Shown here: positions 35,418 to 48,515 of the stretch, piece by piece
Position numbering within the stretch: the first letter of the stretch is position 1
How the letters are laid out: each line of letters starts with the position of its first letter
Assembly (NCBI GenBank): GCA_022393335.1
Contig: JAJEKB010021086.1
Span: 1-64,000 of the forward strand
DNA length: 64,000 bases
Source of the DNA: Macrotrachela quadricornifera
Lineage: Eukaryota; Rotifera; Eurotatoria; Philodinida; Philodinidae
Reading direction: 5' to 3'
Translations under genes and position numbers: made by a program
Notes under the pieces: generated by a model
Databases searched by the model: none
What the model was told of the DNA's origin: nothing
The model's input: only the letters and a program-made list of their open reading frames with translations

Positions 35418-38400
35418 ACTGCATATTCAAATAAAGAGAAAGAATACAGAATATAAGGTCGAAAAATAATAAAATAACTGAAAATAGCAATTAGCTGGCG
35501 GCTATGTTACTAAAGAGCAAACAGATACTTCTTTTCTTTTTTTTTTACAGAGGCTATTTTTCTTCATTTGCACTCTTCTATGGAATATATTTTATAGCTT
35601 TGACCCGAGAAAAATATTTGATGGTTCAATAAACTAGTTCATTCTGTTTACAAATTGGCTTTGACAAACTTCTGAATATTTCTCTAAGGAATTTTTAATA
35701 CTACTCTTGTCATTTTTACTTATTGATAGAATGCCTTACATATTATTTCTGATAACATTGTATCATAATATGAACATTATTCTATATGTACATATAAGTG
35801 TCTTCAGCAATTGGATATACATCTCTTGCTATAAGCAATAGTGAAGAATCAACTATAGATTTATGTTTATATATATCTTTCGATATAATTACCATTTAAG
35901 AGCAAGTAATAGAAATTTTGGATCGAGATTAGAATGTAGATTAATACAATAACTGATACAGATACATTGAATAAATAAAGAATATTATAGAATAGTGATA
36001 CCATTGAGATTAGTTGATATCATATGTTAGAAGATCTTATCATTCAATAAACATAAAGCAAATGATAAATATAAATTATATAGATTTCAAATATGAATAT
36101 ATGTATTTATAATGAATAATTTGATTTAGAAATTCTTTTCTCAATCAGTACATATTCATTAGAAAGATACATGTATATATATTGTCATAAAAGTGACAAG
36201 TGAGAGTAGTATATGTCAAGATTTGTTTTGATGTCATTGTCTTATTATTGTTTTTGTTCATTGAAATAACACTTCAAACAAACTAGATATTTCCTTATAG
36301 TTGTTTATGTGACCCTGAATAATCAAAAATCTATTATAAACATTCTAAGTATTTACAGATGACAAAAGACAAATAATAAACTCAATAGACGAAATAACCT
36401 TGTATTTAATATAACATATATAATGTACGATACTTTTACCAAAACCAGGACAGTCATGTTGATCAAATCTGTCATTACAGTACTTTTTTTCTGGACAAAC
36501 ATCTTTGATAATATTTATGAACTCTATTAGTCTATAAGCTTCTTATTATTTTCATATTTGACATTGACTAGAAGAAGATTTCTAAATCTTATCATTCAAT
36601 ATAGTGAGTAAAATTATTCTTTTTTATCATTGTATTAATTAAAAGAATTCTAGATATCAGTTAATTTCAAAATATTTTATTTTTTTTTTAAATTCAAATA
36701 GTATTATATTGTTTGATATACCTAAAAAGACTTGATCTTTGCCATTATTAGTTTTTCTTATGTCATAAAATAAAATACAATCACCATGCACATACAATTG
36801 GAAGTGAAGGTTAAATTGTAATTAATATAATTCGCTTTCTTCTGTTCTATTTTTTTCTGTCAAGCGCCAGAGGCCTGGTAGATGAAACCAATAGACAGCA
36901 GGCATCTGCAACTAGCAAATATTGATAGATATTTCAATAATCATAAAGTGCATACCCTCAGGAAACAGACAAAAGAAAAAGAAAGAAAAAAAAAAAGAAG
37001 AAAAATCGTGAAAAACTAGTCGTAATTCTCTAAGCATTGAATAAAATAACGTTGCTGTATTCATTTTTCTTGTTCTCTCATTCATCTATCATCTATCTAT
37101 CTATCTGTCTAACCATTCATCATTAGCACGCAACGAGCTAAGATATAGATAGTAAGGTAAGACAATTACATTCTTTTTTTAATGAGAGACATATTTATGC
37201 ATATAATATGATTGTTTCTGTTTAAAAACATAAATAACTCGTACTTCACATCTGTCTTTGCATATGTGTATATATATGTAGATACAAAAGGTTGTGTCAA
37301 ATTTGTATATTTTTGTATAAAATAAAAGTATGTATATAGGAATATTTCTTTTTTTAATAATTGTAAGCAAATAAATAAGAAAAAAAAGACAAAGATTTAC
37401 TGCAGAATATATAAAGAATATGCGTTTTTTATTTAGTTTCAGTTTAAAAAAAAATCAATAATTCACATGACAAAAAAAAAGATTTAGTAATGTGTATATT
37501 GAACTATCACATACAATATTTCTTTTTTTTCTTTCTTTTATAAATTAAATTATGCAAAAAAGACACCATTGGATTAATATATGTAGAATAATCACAACAC
37601 CATATCGAATACGATATAGTAAATATAATGAACAGAAAGAAAATGATAGATAATAATGTATAAAAATACCGCCCACAATAACTAGATGATTACAGTGAAT
37701 AACAAAGTCTAATCCATTCATTTTACTAGTAGAAATAATGCATGAAAAAGCTACATGAAACGCTTTCAAAATATTCTATTATTTATTACATAAAAAAAAA
37801 AACAACATTTTCTATATAGTTCTTTGATCAATTTCGTAGATGTCTATATTTCATAAAGTGATTAGTATTCTCCAGAGATAGAATATATAACACATTTTCA
37901 CTTGTCAGATGATGAGAACAAGACAATAACCTCTTGATGACATATCAATGTACCTCGATTAATTGACATAAAATAAGACATGAGAAAAAATTTGTCATTA
38001 TTATGATTTTAGTTTTATTAGAATTATTTATTGTAGTTATCATAGTTATTCTTGCATATATACATTTTTATTGCTTTCAATAAAAATAAATATTATTTCT
38101 TTTTTTGCATTTCAAGTTTATTAATTTTCAGCAAATATTTTCTGTGCATCTTTTAAAAAAAATATTGATTTCTATTCTCTATTGAAATATCATCAAAACG
38201 ATTATGAGTATATTCATAAAAAAAAATAATTTCGAAAACGTTTCATTCATATATGAAAGAATAAAATAAAATAATAGAGTTCAAATTCTATAAGAACTCT
38301 TTTGAGTCAGAACAATAACATAATATTACAACATAATAGACAGTTATTCTTAACATAATACCTAGGGTATACAACTAATTTCATTAATCTATTATTATCT

Positions 38401-40114
38401 ACAAATAATATCAATTGTTATTCAACAGAATTGGATGTGCATAATATTGTTATTTATACGTTTGACTCATATTTCTATCTGTTCAGCGATATGATTAGCT
38501 TTAACAAGAAAAAATAGAAATATGAATATGTCTCTAAATGTAGTTCAAATAGGCAGTAAGCATGCTGTCTTAATGCATTATCCTACTTTCTCTCGTTTTT
38601 ATCCTGAAGGATTTTCCGTGTTTTCCATTTCTCTCTATTTTCAATAGAAGACAGCGTCAAAAAAGATGCCCTCAGGTTTTATTGACTTCCCAAGTTTAGT
38701 GTGTGTGTGTGTGCATGCTTTACGATTAAAACAAAAGAAAAACGATTGAGACTAGCAAGAAAATTCTTCCTGAGGAGGAAAAAAAAACGAGAAAAAGACC
38801 ATTCGTTTATAATATCCGCTTCTTACTGAATAGCACTACTAACTTAGCAAGCGAGGTGAGTAGGAGTTTGGTTATAAAACTCTTTGTGATTTCCTCTTTT
38901 TTCATCTTTTTCATTATCATTATTAGGTCTATATATTTATATCAGAATCTTTTTCTTTTTTCTACACTTATAATGACACTTCACTATGACTACTCTGAAA
39001 TTATACACCTTTTCACTTGATGGTTCTTTTCTTGTTTAATTTTCTTATTTTTTCTTTTTATGCAAGTAGATTTTTTTTATCTACTAAAAAGAATATTAGC
39101 AACTTGAAGACGAATTTATATATTTCAAATGCATTAAGTATACGTAAGAATACTTTTGAAAAAGAGCGTCTAACAATTAATATATTTATAATTCACTAAT
39201 AGCGTCATTTCATTTAGAAGGAAATCTGCGTTTCCTCATCACAGAAAGTGTCATTTACTAGCGGCTTTATATTTTTTTTTGTAGGTAGTATTAATCATCA
39301 GAAAGAATTTCTTTTTACTGTTTTGGTCTGTCATAAACCATTTATTTTATAAAATTTCTAAAAAGAGAATATAAGAATCATCGATTTAGAAACTATATAC
39401 GCTAAATAAGTTATTAGTTTTTCAGTTAATAGATATGTGTGCAAATGACACTTTTTTTTCTTCCTAATGAAATATTCACATGTAAAATAAAATATTTGTC
39501 GTTTCTATTTGACAGGTTTGTGGTAATTTATAAGTCTACTTTTAGGCATATAGTATTTCATATACCTTAAAGAATATTTTGAAAATCAATATTTATATAT
39601 ATATATATAATATTTGATAGTTATTTTTATATAATCTTGATTAAGTTTCATTAATTATCAAGTACATATTTTCTACATGATGAATAGTTTTATTTTACTA
39701 AAGTAAAAAATTATTTTCATATTATCTAGTAGTAAATTACTATGAAATAATATTATCACCTGAAAAAAAATATCTGAAAGTAAATAGCGTGTAATAATTT
39801 AATTAAATCTAACTCTTGAGAATATGATGAAATGTCTTCATTAATTTTTTTTTATATTGTTTATAGTAACAATCACACAATAATGATATCCTGTCCTGAT
39901 TAATTAATATATTTTATATAAAATTAAATATTGTAATCATATTCATGTATCACTACTTTCTGTTAATCATAAGGGAAGTTCATTAAATATTAATATATTG
40001 TAAAATAAACTTAGCTTTATATTCCCATATATTCAATATACTGTCATTATTATTATTTTTATTATTTGATAACAAGTCGCCTTATTAAAAAAAAAAGAAA
40101 AGAAAAATAAAACA
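35418..40114. other. Gene-poor spacer upstream of the GPCR gene
   Basis: About 4.7 kb without convincing coding sequence. Contains a short (TCTA)n tract near 37083-37108 and homopolymer runs. Promoters for the genes on both sides probably lie at its ends. Confidence 0.5.
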
Positions 40115-42158
40115 ATGCAAAATACAGTTGTACGTGGAATATTTGTTGCAATTAATGGTTTTATATTTCTTGGAGCAATTATACTTAATCTTTTAGCAAT
40201 TGTTTATATATTATCAACACGAGATAAAACAACAATTGCAATGCTTGTTGTTAATTTAGCAATAGCAGATATTATTCATGCAAGTATGTATAAAAGGAAA
40301 AAAAATATATCAAAGTTTCTTTTTTTGGATTTTAAATATATTTAAAATTTAATTCTTTGTTTTAGTGGGTATTATTTTTTTCAGCAGTAATTTATTTACA
40401 CATAGTTGGGTATTCGGTGAATTTGGATGCAAATTTAGTTTAACTAGTGATGTACTTTGTACCGTAGTAAGTTTAATTTTTATATAACAAATATTTATTA
40501 TTTTAATCATTTTGTTATAATATGATAAATGTTTAAAATGCTATATATTATATAAATATTTTTATTTAAAGTAGATTAAAAACAAAAACCTTTTTTCATT
40601 TAATATTCATCATTTAATGTAAAAATTCTTTCATAAAAAAATATTTGTTTATACTATTCACTAAAAACAAAAGTTTTTTTTTTTTGTATTTTAATTCTAA
40701 AAAAAAAAGGTTTTATTTTGATTCGTCATATAACTATCTATGATAATAATCGTTGTAGATTGCAATATAATATTTAAGATTTTATATTCTACTTTATATT
40801 AATTATGCAAAAAAGATCGAGAACACAGTGATTGTCTCTTGAGACATTTTAATTTTCTTTAAAAAACAAAATTTATCTGCATGTATCACCGTAATCTTAT
40901 GAAAATTTTTATATGTCATATTTTATCATAATGAAAAATATTCTCACTATTTTCATCTAAATATAGAATAAATACCTAAACAGGAAAAAACAATTTTTGT
41001 AAATCAAATAGATTATGTACGAACCGTTTTCAATGATTTAATTTATGTATTCATATCACAAAGTCTTATTAGCTTAACATGATTAAAATACTGACATATT
41101 CATTATTTTAATGTCTTTTTATTATAACTTAATTAAGAATATAATATTTTATTAAAAAAAAGCTTGAAAACTCCATTAAAAATTAATAAGAAAAAACGTT
41201 TTATGACATACGAAAAAGAAAATTGTAAATGACTTCATAATATTCAGAATTAAAATTAAAAATCTAATAAAACATAATTTAATTATAATTGTTTTTTTCT
41301 TTCTATATCTAGGTCATTGTTTATACAGTTGCAGCTTTAAGTATTGAACGTTATATGGATGCACGTTCAACATTAACAGCGAAATTTCGTTCATTAATTA
41401 CATTTGGATTATTAGTTCTTATATGGACACTTGGCCTTTTATTTTCACTTCCATTTATATTTTTTACATTTCTATCTTTTACTCCTAACAACACTTCTGG
41501 TAATAATGATTCTATAAATTCTACAAAAATAGTGTTTTCATGTCAATCAAAACTTACAGAACCTCAACTACTTGCTCATGAAATAATTCTTTATGTTATT
41601 GCTTTTATAATACCATATTCAATAATAGTTTTATTTTCATTAAAATTATTGAAATTTTTACGTGAATGGTTAAAACGTAAAGAAAAATTAACACGTACAA
41701 GTGTATCAAAAAAGCGAACACGTGGTGTTAAACTTGTTTTATGTATTGTTTTATCATTTCTTATTTGTTATACACCATTTTGGGCATTTAAATTTTATAT
41801 GCGTTTTCTTGCTGATGAAAAAGTTGTACCAGGAACATTATTACAACGTATTTTATCTTATTTACATACACTTGTTGTTTTACTTAATCATTTTGAAGGT
41901 GTACTTAATCCATTATTTTTTATTGTATTAACTGAACGTTTTTGTTTAACATTTTCAAAACATCGACAAAGACGTTCAAGATTATTTGGTACAACATCAT
42001 CAGTTGTTATGTTAACTAGTGGAAAAAAATCTAAAACAACATCAACATCAACATCAACATTAACAACAAGAAATACAGAAATTAATGGACTTTTACCATT
42101 AAATACAAATCATGCAGAAAAAAATGATCAAATATCTGTAGCTGTTCAATCACTTTAA
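40115..42158 (+). CDS. Rhodopsin-family G-protein-coupled receptor, peptide-receptor-like
   Basis: Exons 40115-40283, 40366-40466 and 41313-42158 join in phase to 371 residues with seven hydrophobic segments. Class A landmarks are present. TM2 has LAIAD. There is a TM3 Cys (FGCKF) with a partner in loop 2 (VFSCQ). TM3 ends in ERY, a DRY variant. TM4 has the Trp, TM5 has IIPY, TM6 reads CYTPFW, and TM7 reads LNPLFF. The N-terminus before TM1 is very short, so an upstream exon may be missing. Loop 3 is basic, and the C-tail is Ser/Thr-rich with a TST repeat. Family knowledge points to a neuropeptide or hormone receptor at the plasma membrane; the ligand cannot be told. AATAAA at 42175-42180. 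Confidence 0.87.
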
Positions 42159-42174
42159 TTATTTTTATAGGAGA

Positions 42175-42180
42175 AATAAA
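42175..42180 (+). terminator. Poly(A) signal of the GPCR gene
   Basis: AATAAA 16 bp after the TAA stop. Confidence 0.55.
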
Positions 42181-44634
42181 CAATAATATATATATTTATG
42201 TATGTATATGTGTATATACATTATTTTATTTATTCAATATTTAAACGAAAACTGTTAATATAATCCTTGTAGGATTAATGTGAAATATGAAAGAATCACT
42301 GTTACTAATATATATATATATATAAGTATTTAATAAATGAATTTAAGTCAATATTGTATATATCGATTTTTTTTTGTTTTTTAATAATTCGTATAAGATA
42401 AAAGTGATCTATTAAGTGTGGTTGAGATCGAATGAGAAAATAATGAGTAACCTAAAATAAAATGATCACTTTTATTCTTCATTTTTGAGACATTTTTCAT
42501 TTATGTAAAGTTAAATCAATGAAAAAAAGTGAAGAATAAAGAGATAAAATATATTTTACTGTGATCATAATATATACTTTCCATGTCGGTCGAATATTTG
42601 ATAGTTTTGTCAAAAGAAACTTCACTTATTGATTAGACAACTTCTAGAAGAGCACATAGTTGAAGACTATATGTTTCTCTGCAAGACAATATACAACGAA
42701 GGTTTGTTATTTATTGTTAAGTTGCTATTATGATCTCATGTAATACAATTGAAACTTGAGGCCTGATCTTTTTACTTTTGTGCCTTTCATAAAATTTTTC
42801 ATTTAATTCAATAATAAATCTCAAATACGTCTGCTATATGCTAAAAGATATAAACGTGTTCACTATACAATTATATGGCTTTCTAAAAGTTATGCGATTA
42901 ATAAACCAAATTTCTATTGTGAGGGAGGAAAAAGCTAGACTCCTTTACCTCTGAAATACAATAAAGGTATGAAGAGAGTACGAAGAGATTACAGGTGAAA
43001 TATGATGAATAACCTCAAATATCAGTGTCACGGTTTTCCTTCAGTATGCTATTACTCAAAATCATGACGGTATAATACATTCAATAAGAGTTTTTGGAAG
43101 ACAATCTTATATCAAATCGAGACAGAAATAGCGAAAATACAGTCAATTTCTCTAGTAACGAAGGTAAAAAATTCTCTTATCTAACTTGATTTTGTGCGTG
43201 AATATTCTTCACATAATCTCAAATATTTTTTTATATTGATAACCATTGAATTTTCTGTTTCAAACGATATAAAATAAGTTCACTTCTTAGAAGTCGTAGG
43301 GGAAAAATCAGCAGTCTAAAATAATGCATCGTATCTTTCATTATTTCTTTGACTGTAGTCAGGATCTTAATCCAAAAATTGATTGTGTGTTTGTTCACAA
43401 TGTACTAGTTTGAATCTACAGTCACAGCATCGTGTGGATTGTTTCGATTCACGCCTTTTTTTAGGAGTAGTTTCTCTAATTATGACATTAAGCTAAACTT
43501 GTTCCATAATAACGATGCTCTAATAAAAGTTCAATCAGAAAGGTATCTTTTGAGAAAAATGTAGTTTTAATTTTTTCTATTCTTAAAAGTATCAACGATT
43601 TTCTTAAAAGTTTTAAAAGTCATAATCCAAAGGGTTGTAAGAAATCAATTTTGATTTACTGAAATACACAATTTGATGCAAAAATATCTGACATGGATTC
43701 AAACAGAAGTGGTTCTAATAACGATAAACAAATATTTATTGCATCTAATAATAATGAACTCACGAAAAATAGCTGTTTTACTTTGGATGCGACAATAAAT
43801 CATTCCAGTTTTATTGTCCAATGGATCCCTTTCAACCATTCAAAAAAAAAAGTTTTTTTTTCCTGATTCTATTTTTAATCTTTATAGATCGGAAAAATTC
43901 AATGTGTCAATCACGAATATCACTTTATTTTCAATAGTAGCCGAGTAATACGAATGATCTTGAATATTTTTGGAAGACTGAAAAAAACCGAGTTTTGATC
44001 CCAAACACCATCAGTATCAAAATATGATTTGCTGAAAATATGTTTATTCGATGTAGAATTTTTTTCTCTATTGGAGCATAAGGTCATAAACAATGGATTT
44101 TCCCACTATTTCAAAAATATGGTTCACATAAATGAATGGATGAGATTTTTATAGTACATACGTAACTCGATACGCTCTTTCTAATATAACTATTTTTAAG
44201 TCTTTATCGAGTTCATGTTCATATTACCGATACTTCACAGAATACGACAAGTATTATTTGTTTTTTTACTTTTGAAATTTATACATATTTACGTTCTATT
44301 CAATAGGAAAGTTATACAAGTTGGATGAATCAAGATGACCTACTCGGTCCTTTGTCTATTGATTCGAACAAGCGCCCTTCGGACAAACACACAGTCATGC
44401 TCTGGATTAAGACTGTGACTACAGTCAAGGCGATAGCACTTGAGGATCTAACAGTATTCCTGTTATATAATACACGAGAACCTTGGGGTACCTCCCCTAA
44501 TATATAAGAGAAGTACAAGAGAGCATGAAGAAGTATGGAAGTGTCGTTTTTTCCCCTTGTTCTGTTACCAAAACTACCAAATATTCGGTCGAAATAGGCA
44601 ATACATATATCCCATGTAAAGAAAAAGATTTGAA

Positions 44635-44776
44635 AAATCGATTAAAATGGAACGATTTTAATCTGATTTTAATCGATTAAAACCAAGATTTACATCAAAC
44701 GAAATCTGTATTTAAGGCTAAGAAATCGGATTAAAATTGTGCCATTTTAATCAATTTTTAATCCGATTTCTCAACT
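44635..44776. repeat. Clustered palindromic repeats (GATTAAAAT motif)
   Basis: At least five copies of GATTAAAAT or its complement in 140 bp, including a hairpin with arms AGAAATCGGATTAAAAT (from 44719) and its inverse ending near 44776. Possibly a small palindromic MITE. Confidence 0.5.
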
Positions 44777-45863
44777 TTTTTTTTATATCGGTATGATTAC
44801 AATAGTCTATTTTGTATCTTTTTATTTTTCACGTTTTTTTCATAGTTTAAAACATATATGATTTTGTACAGTGAAAAAATCTCTATGAATAAATCTTCAA
44901 TCAACTCTTTATATGATTGGAAAAAGTCTCAAAAACAAAGAACAACAGCCGTAATTCTATCAAGAGCAATCTGTTATATAAAGATATAGATATAATCACG
45001 GTGTTTTATATATATATTAAATAAATTTGAAAAATTTATATGTATGAATAAATTTATTTTCTTGAAAAAAAAAACAACGTAGAAAAAAAGGAAGCACTTC
45101 TTTTTCATAAAAATATGAATGTATTTATAATGTAAATAGAAGGTCATAGAACTTTTGCAATTTTGAAACAACTGAAAGAAACGTTAAATTTTGTTTATGA
45201 AAAATTTATAAGAACGTAAAAACCAGCGTCACTAAACGTTCTATTTATGATAAGGAAGAATATTTAAACGTAATCAAATAAATATTTTACTACTTGAATA
45301 CCATTATTTCAATGACATATAAGACGCTACCTGAATATGAGTTTTTCAATAATCAGACATTATTTAATATAATCATGAAAATATTAATAAGATTCAAAAA
45401 AGTCAGTATACGTAATACGACCTGTTTACTATATTTACGCTTCCCATTTTTACAAAAGTAAAGATAAATTTTGTGTTTTTTTTTATTATATATCATGACT
45501 CATAAAATGCTTGTTTTTCTCTTTAACTGAATTTATTTTTTCCTTTCTATATTCTCTTTTGCATAAAAAAAACACTTCATACTTCGATAAAGTCTGATTC
45601 AGATGAATAAAAGACGAAATATCATGCATGTGTTTTTACTTTTTCAATATTGTCTGACCTGAAATGTAACTCAATACGGTAAAGAGACCAGTGACAGTAA
45701 GAAAAAAAAATTCGATTATTATTCGTCATTTTTCTTCCTATTCTCTTTTTTTTTCTTCTCGAAATAACACATTATTATCACAAAATTCGCAGTTATAAAG
45801 CAGTAAACGTTTGCTATTAACACTATAATAATACAATACATTTGGTTCATATATCTTCTTCAT

Positions 45864-47717
45864 ATGGGAAATACCTTAGGATCACGAAGATCGGATAGAT
45901 TAGATCCAACAACTTATTCACCAGAAAGAGATATCGGTGATCTAAGTTGGCTTGAAGCTATTGAAAGATCATTTATATTTGTTTGGTGTGATGCATCAAT
46001 TGGTACAAAAAGTAATATCGATGACGTTATAAATACTATAACACAATTAGCAAATGTTGTCAATAAAAATCGACAACTTGTACATACATTTAATGATTTA
46101 AATACTTGTCGAGAATTTATTAAACATGTTAATAATGTATGCCTTATTATATCCGGTTCAATGGGTGAAGAACTTGTACCAAAAATTCATAATCATGAAC
46201 AAATACATTCAATATATATATTTTGTTTGGATAAACAAAAACATGAATTATGGTCAGCACCTTATCAAAAAGTTCGAGGTGTATTTACTGATATACGAGC
46301 TATATGTGAATCATTAAAATCTTATACTATTTCACAAGCATTAATAGATTATAATGAAATAGAATTTGATATAATTAATAATGATATAAATTCAGATAAT
46401 TCTAAATTAAGTTTAATTTATTCAAAATTAAGTAAAACTATTTTATTAAATATGAATTCATCTGATCGTATTACACAAGATATGATAAATTATTGTCGAA
46501 GTGAATATAAAACTGATAATCAAAAACAATTAATTGATGATTTTGAAAAAAATTATTCTCAACATAATCCAATATGGTGGTATACAAGAAATTGTTTCTT
46601 TCAAGGTATTATTAATCGTGCATTACGTACAAATGATTTATATGCTTTATGTTCAATGCATCGTTTTATAGAAGATATTGATATAAAACTTGAAAAATTA
46701 AATAATAATTCAAAAAGTTCAAATGAATTAACACTTAATCTTTATTTTGGTCAATTATTATCAAAAGATATTTTTGATAAATTAAAAAATAATCGTGGAA
46801 AATTAATGTGTATAAATCAATTTTTATCAGCAAATTCTGAACAAAGTATTGCAATGATGTTTCTTAAACAACAGACTTCATCAACATCAAATAAAAATAA
46901 AATTCATGTACTTTTTCAAATACAAATTAATCAAACAAAACATCCAAATGTATCATATGGAAATATTGGTTCAATAAGTGAATTTGTTCATGAAAAAGAA
47001 TATCTTATATCCATGTCAAGTATTTATCGTATTGATAAAATTGAAACACTTCTTAACATATCATCAACATGGTTGGTACAATTAACATTAATTAATCAAA
47101 ATGATATAGAATATAATAATTTAATACAATATGTTCAAGAAGAACATATTCAACGAGATGTTAATTTAGGTTTTTTTATTAAAAATCGTTTAGAACAATT
47201 TAAATTAGCTAACAAATTTTTTAAACAAGCTTTATTTAAAAACAGACAAGATTTTCGTTTAATTACATTACATTATAATATGGCAATTATTTATGATGCT
47301 TTAGGTGCATATGATAAATCATTAAATGAATATCGTTATGCATTAAATATAGCACGAGATTTAATTCCAACATGTTATCAAAAAGATGATTTATGTTTAG
47401 TTCCAATATATGGAAATATGGCATTAACTTATGAAGAAAACAATTTATTTAATTATGCATTAGAACATGCATTTCGTGCATTACGTATTGTTTTACATAT
47501 AGATATTGATTTATTATTAAAAAAAGAACTTGAATCTTCATGTTATGTTATTCTTGGTACAATACATAATCAAGAAGGAAAATTTGATGAGGCACAAAAT
47601 TTTTATGAACGTGCATTAACAATAAGACAAGAATATTTACCAATAGGACATCCGGATATAACTGTTTTACAAAGACTTATTACATTACTTTTGGCAAAAT
47701 ATACTACAGTATTTTGA
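45864..47717 (+). CDS. ADP-ribosyltransferase-fold protein with TPR repeats, bdelloid-type
   Basis: Intronless, 617 residues. It starts MGNTLGSRR, a possible N-myristoylation site. Residues ~30-160 form a conserved-looking N-terminal module. The ART region has YFGQLLS (294-300), where active arginine-specific ARTs carry Y-R-G-Q; INQFLSAN (317-324), where the family has S-T-S; and EKEYLISM (377-384), matching the catalytic E-x-E. Thus the ExE pair is kept but the first-motif Arg is Phe. Residues ~465-600 hold tetratricopeptide-like helices (YNMAIIYDALGAYDKSLNEY; GKFDEAQNFYERALTI). Bdelloid genomes contain many such ART-TPR genes; activity here is doubtful. Codon use is AT-rich like its neighbours. 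Poly(A) signal at 47876-47881. Confidence 0.82.
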   Translation: MGNTLGSRRSDRLDPTTYSPERDIGDLSWLEAIERSFIFVWCDASIGTKSNIDDVINTITQLANVVNKNRQLVHTFNDLNTCREFIKHVNNVCLIISGSMGEELVPKIHNHEQIHSIYIFCLDKQKHELWSAPYQKVRGVFTDIRAICESLKSYTISQALIDYNEIEFDIINNDINSDNSKLSLIYSKLSKTILLNMNSSDRITQDMINYCRSEYKTDNQKQLIDDFEKNYSQHNPIWWYTRNCFFQGIINRALRTNDLYALCSMHRFIEDIDIKLEKLNNNSKSSNELTLNLYFGQLLSKDIFDKLKNNRGKLMCINQFLSANSEQSIAMMFLKQQTSSTSNKNKIHVLFQIQINQTKHPNVSYGNIGSISEFVHEKEYLISMSSIYRIDKIETLLNISSTWLVQLTLINQNDIEYNNLIQYVQEEHIQRDVNLGFFIKNRLEQFKLANKFFKQALFKNRQDFRLITLHYNMAIIYDALGAYDKSLNEYRYALNIARDLIPTCYQKDDLCLVPIYGNMALTYEENNLFNYALEHAFRALRIVLHIDIDLLLKKELESSCYVILGTIHNQEGKFDEAQNFYERALTIRQEYLPIGHPDITVLQRLITLLLAKYTTVF

Positions 47718-47875
47718 ATATTTATTTCAGTTTTTAATTGAATTATATATAGAAATTATTAAGAAAAAAAAAAACAATTCATATATATTTAAAAGAATAA
47801 TGATCAAATGTTTGTTTGTTTTTTAAGTGAATATAAATGTGTTTTTATGCATTGTTAAAATATATTGTAGTTAAC

Positions 47876-47881
47876 AATAAA
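47876..47881 (+). terminator. Poly(A) signal of the ART-TPR gene
   Basis: AATAAA about 160 bp after the TGA. Confidence 0.5.
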
Positions 47882-48104
47882 TATGTATTAGATTTTTCTT
47901 AATAAAATATTTGAAAAAAAAATTTGATAGGCATTTATTTCAAAAATAAAAATTTAAGATTATAGGTTCCATCTCTATTGAGATATTTATGAAATACATC
48001 ATAATGAATTATTTTAATCATGATGAAAATATCATTATCACTAAAAATTAAATTATAAAACAGGAGATCGAAGAATATTTTCGTCTATAATATTCATGAT
48101 TTTA

Positions 48105-48515
48105 CAGGATGTCTCAGAAATAACCTATCAAAATTTTTTTGGCTTATTTTTGCTATTTCATTTAACTTTATCAGGAAACTATGTTTTTTTTTGAATTATC
48201 AGTGAACATACCGAGTTTTTTATTAATTCGAACTATTTCCCATATCATTGTGCAAAACTATCGTCTTAAATTGAGATACAGAAATTTTTGTTTTTATGAT
48301 ATTTTCAGAAAAACATTATGTAGCGGTTTTTTTTCTTTAATTATTTCGACTTTCTATAGTAGTTTTCTATAAATTTTACTTCAAAGAAAAGGTTTTAAAA
48401 TTTTCAATATACATATTCTTGTAGAATTTGACAAGCTCTATGTAACCATATGAAGATATCAATGAAAAAATCTTAGGCTATTTTTGAATTACTCGCATCT
48501 TTTCTGCGACATCCT
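48105..48515. mobile_element. Possible short TIR element
   Basis: AGGATGTCTCAGAAA at about 48106-48120 and its near-perfect inverse (TTTCTGCGACATCCT) at 48501-48515 bound ~410 bp of non-coding sequence. One mismatch in 15. No clear target duplication was found. Confidence 0.35.

Larger units (their letters stand above)
42159..45863. other. Spacer between GPCR and ART gene
   Basis: About 3.7 kb. Overlapping antisense ORFs near 44325-44518 look fortuitous. A cluster of inverted repeats built on ATTTTAATC/GATTAAAAT lies at about 44635-44776. Confidence 0.5.

Noticed and set aside
44325..44518. Antisense pair of ~60-codon ORFs
   Set aside because: Mirror-image ORFs without start context, family match or neighbouring exons.
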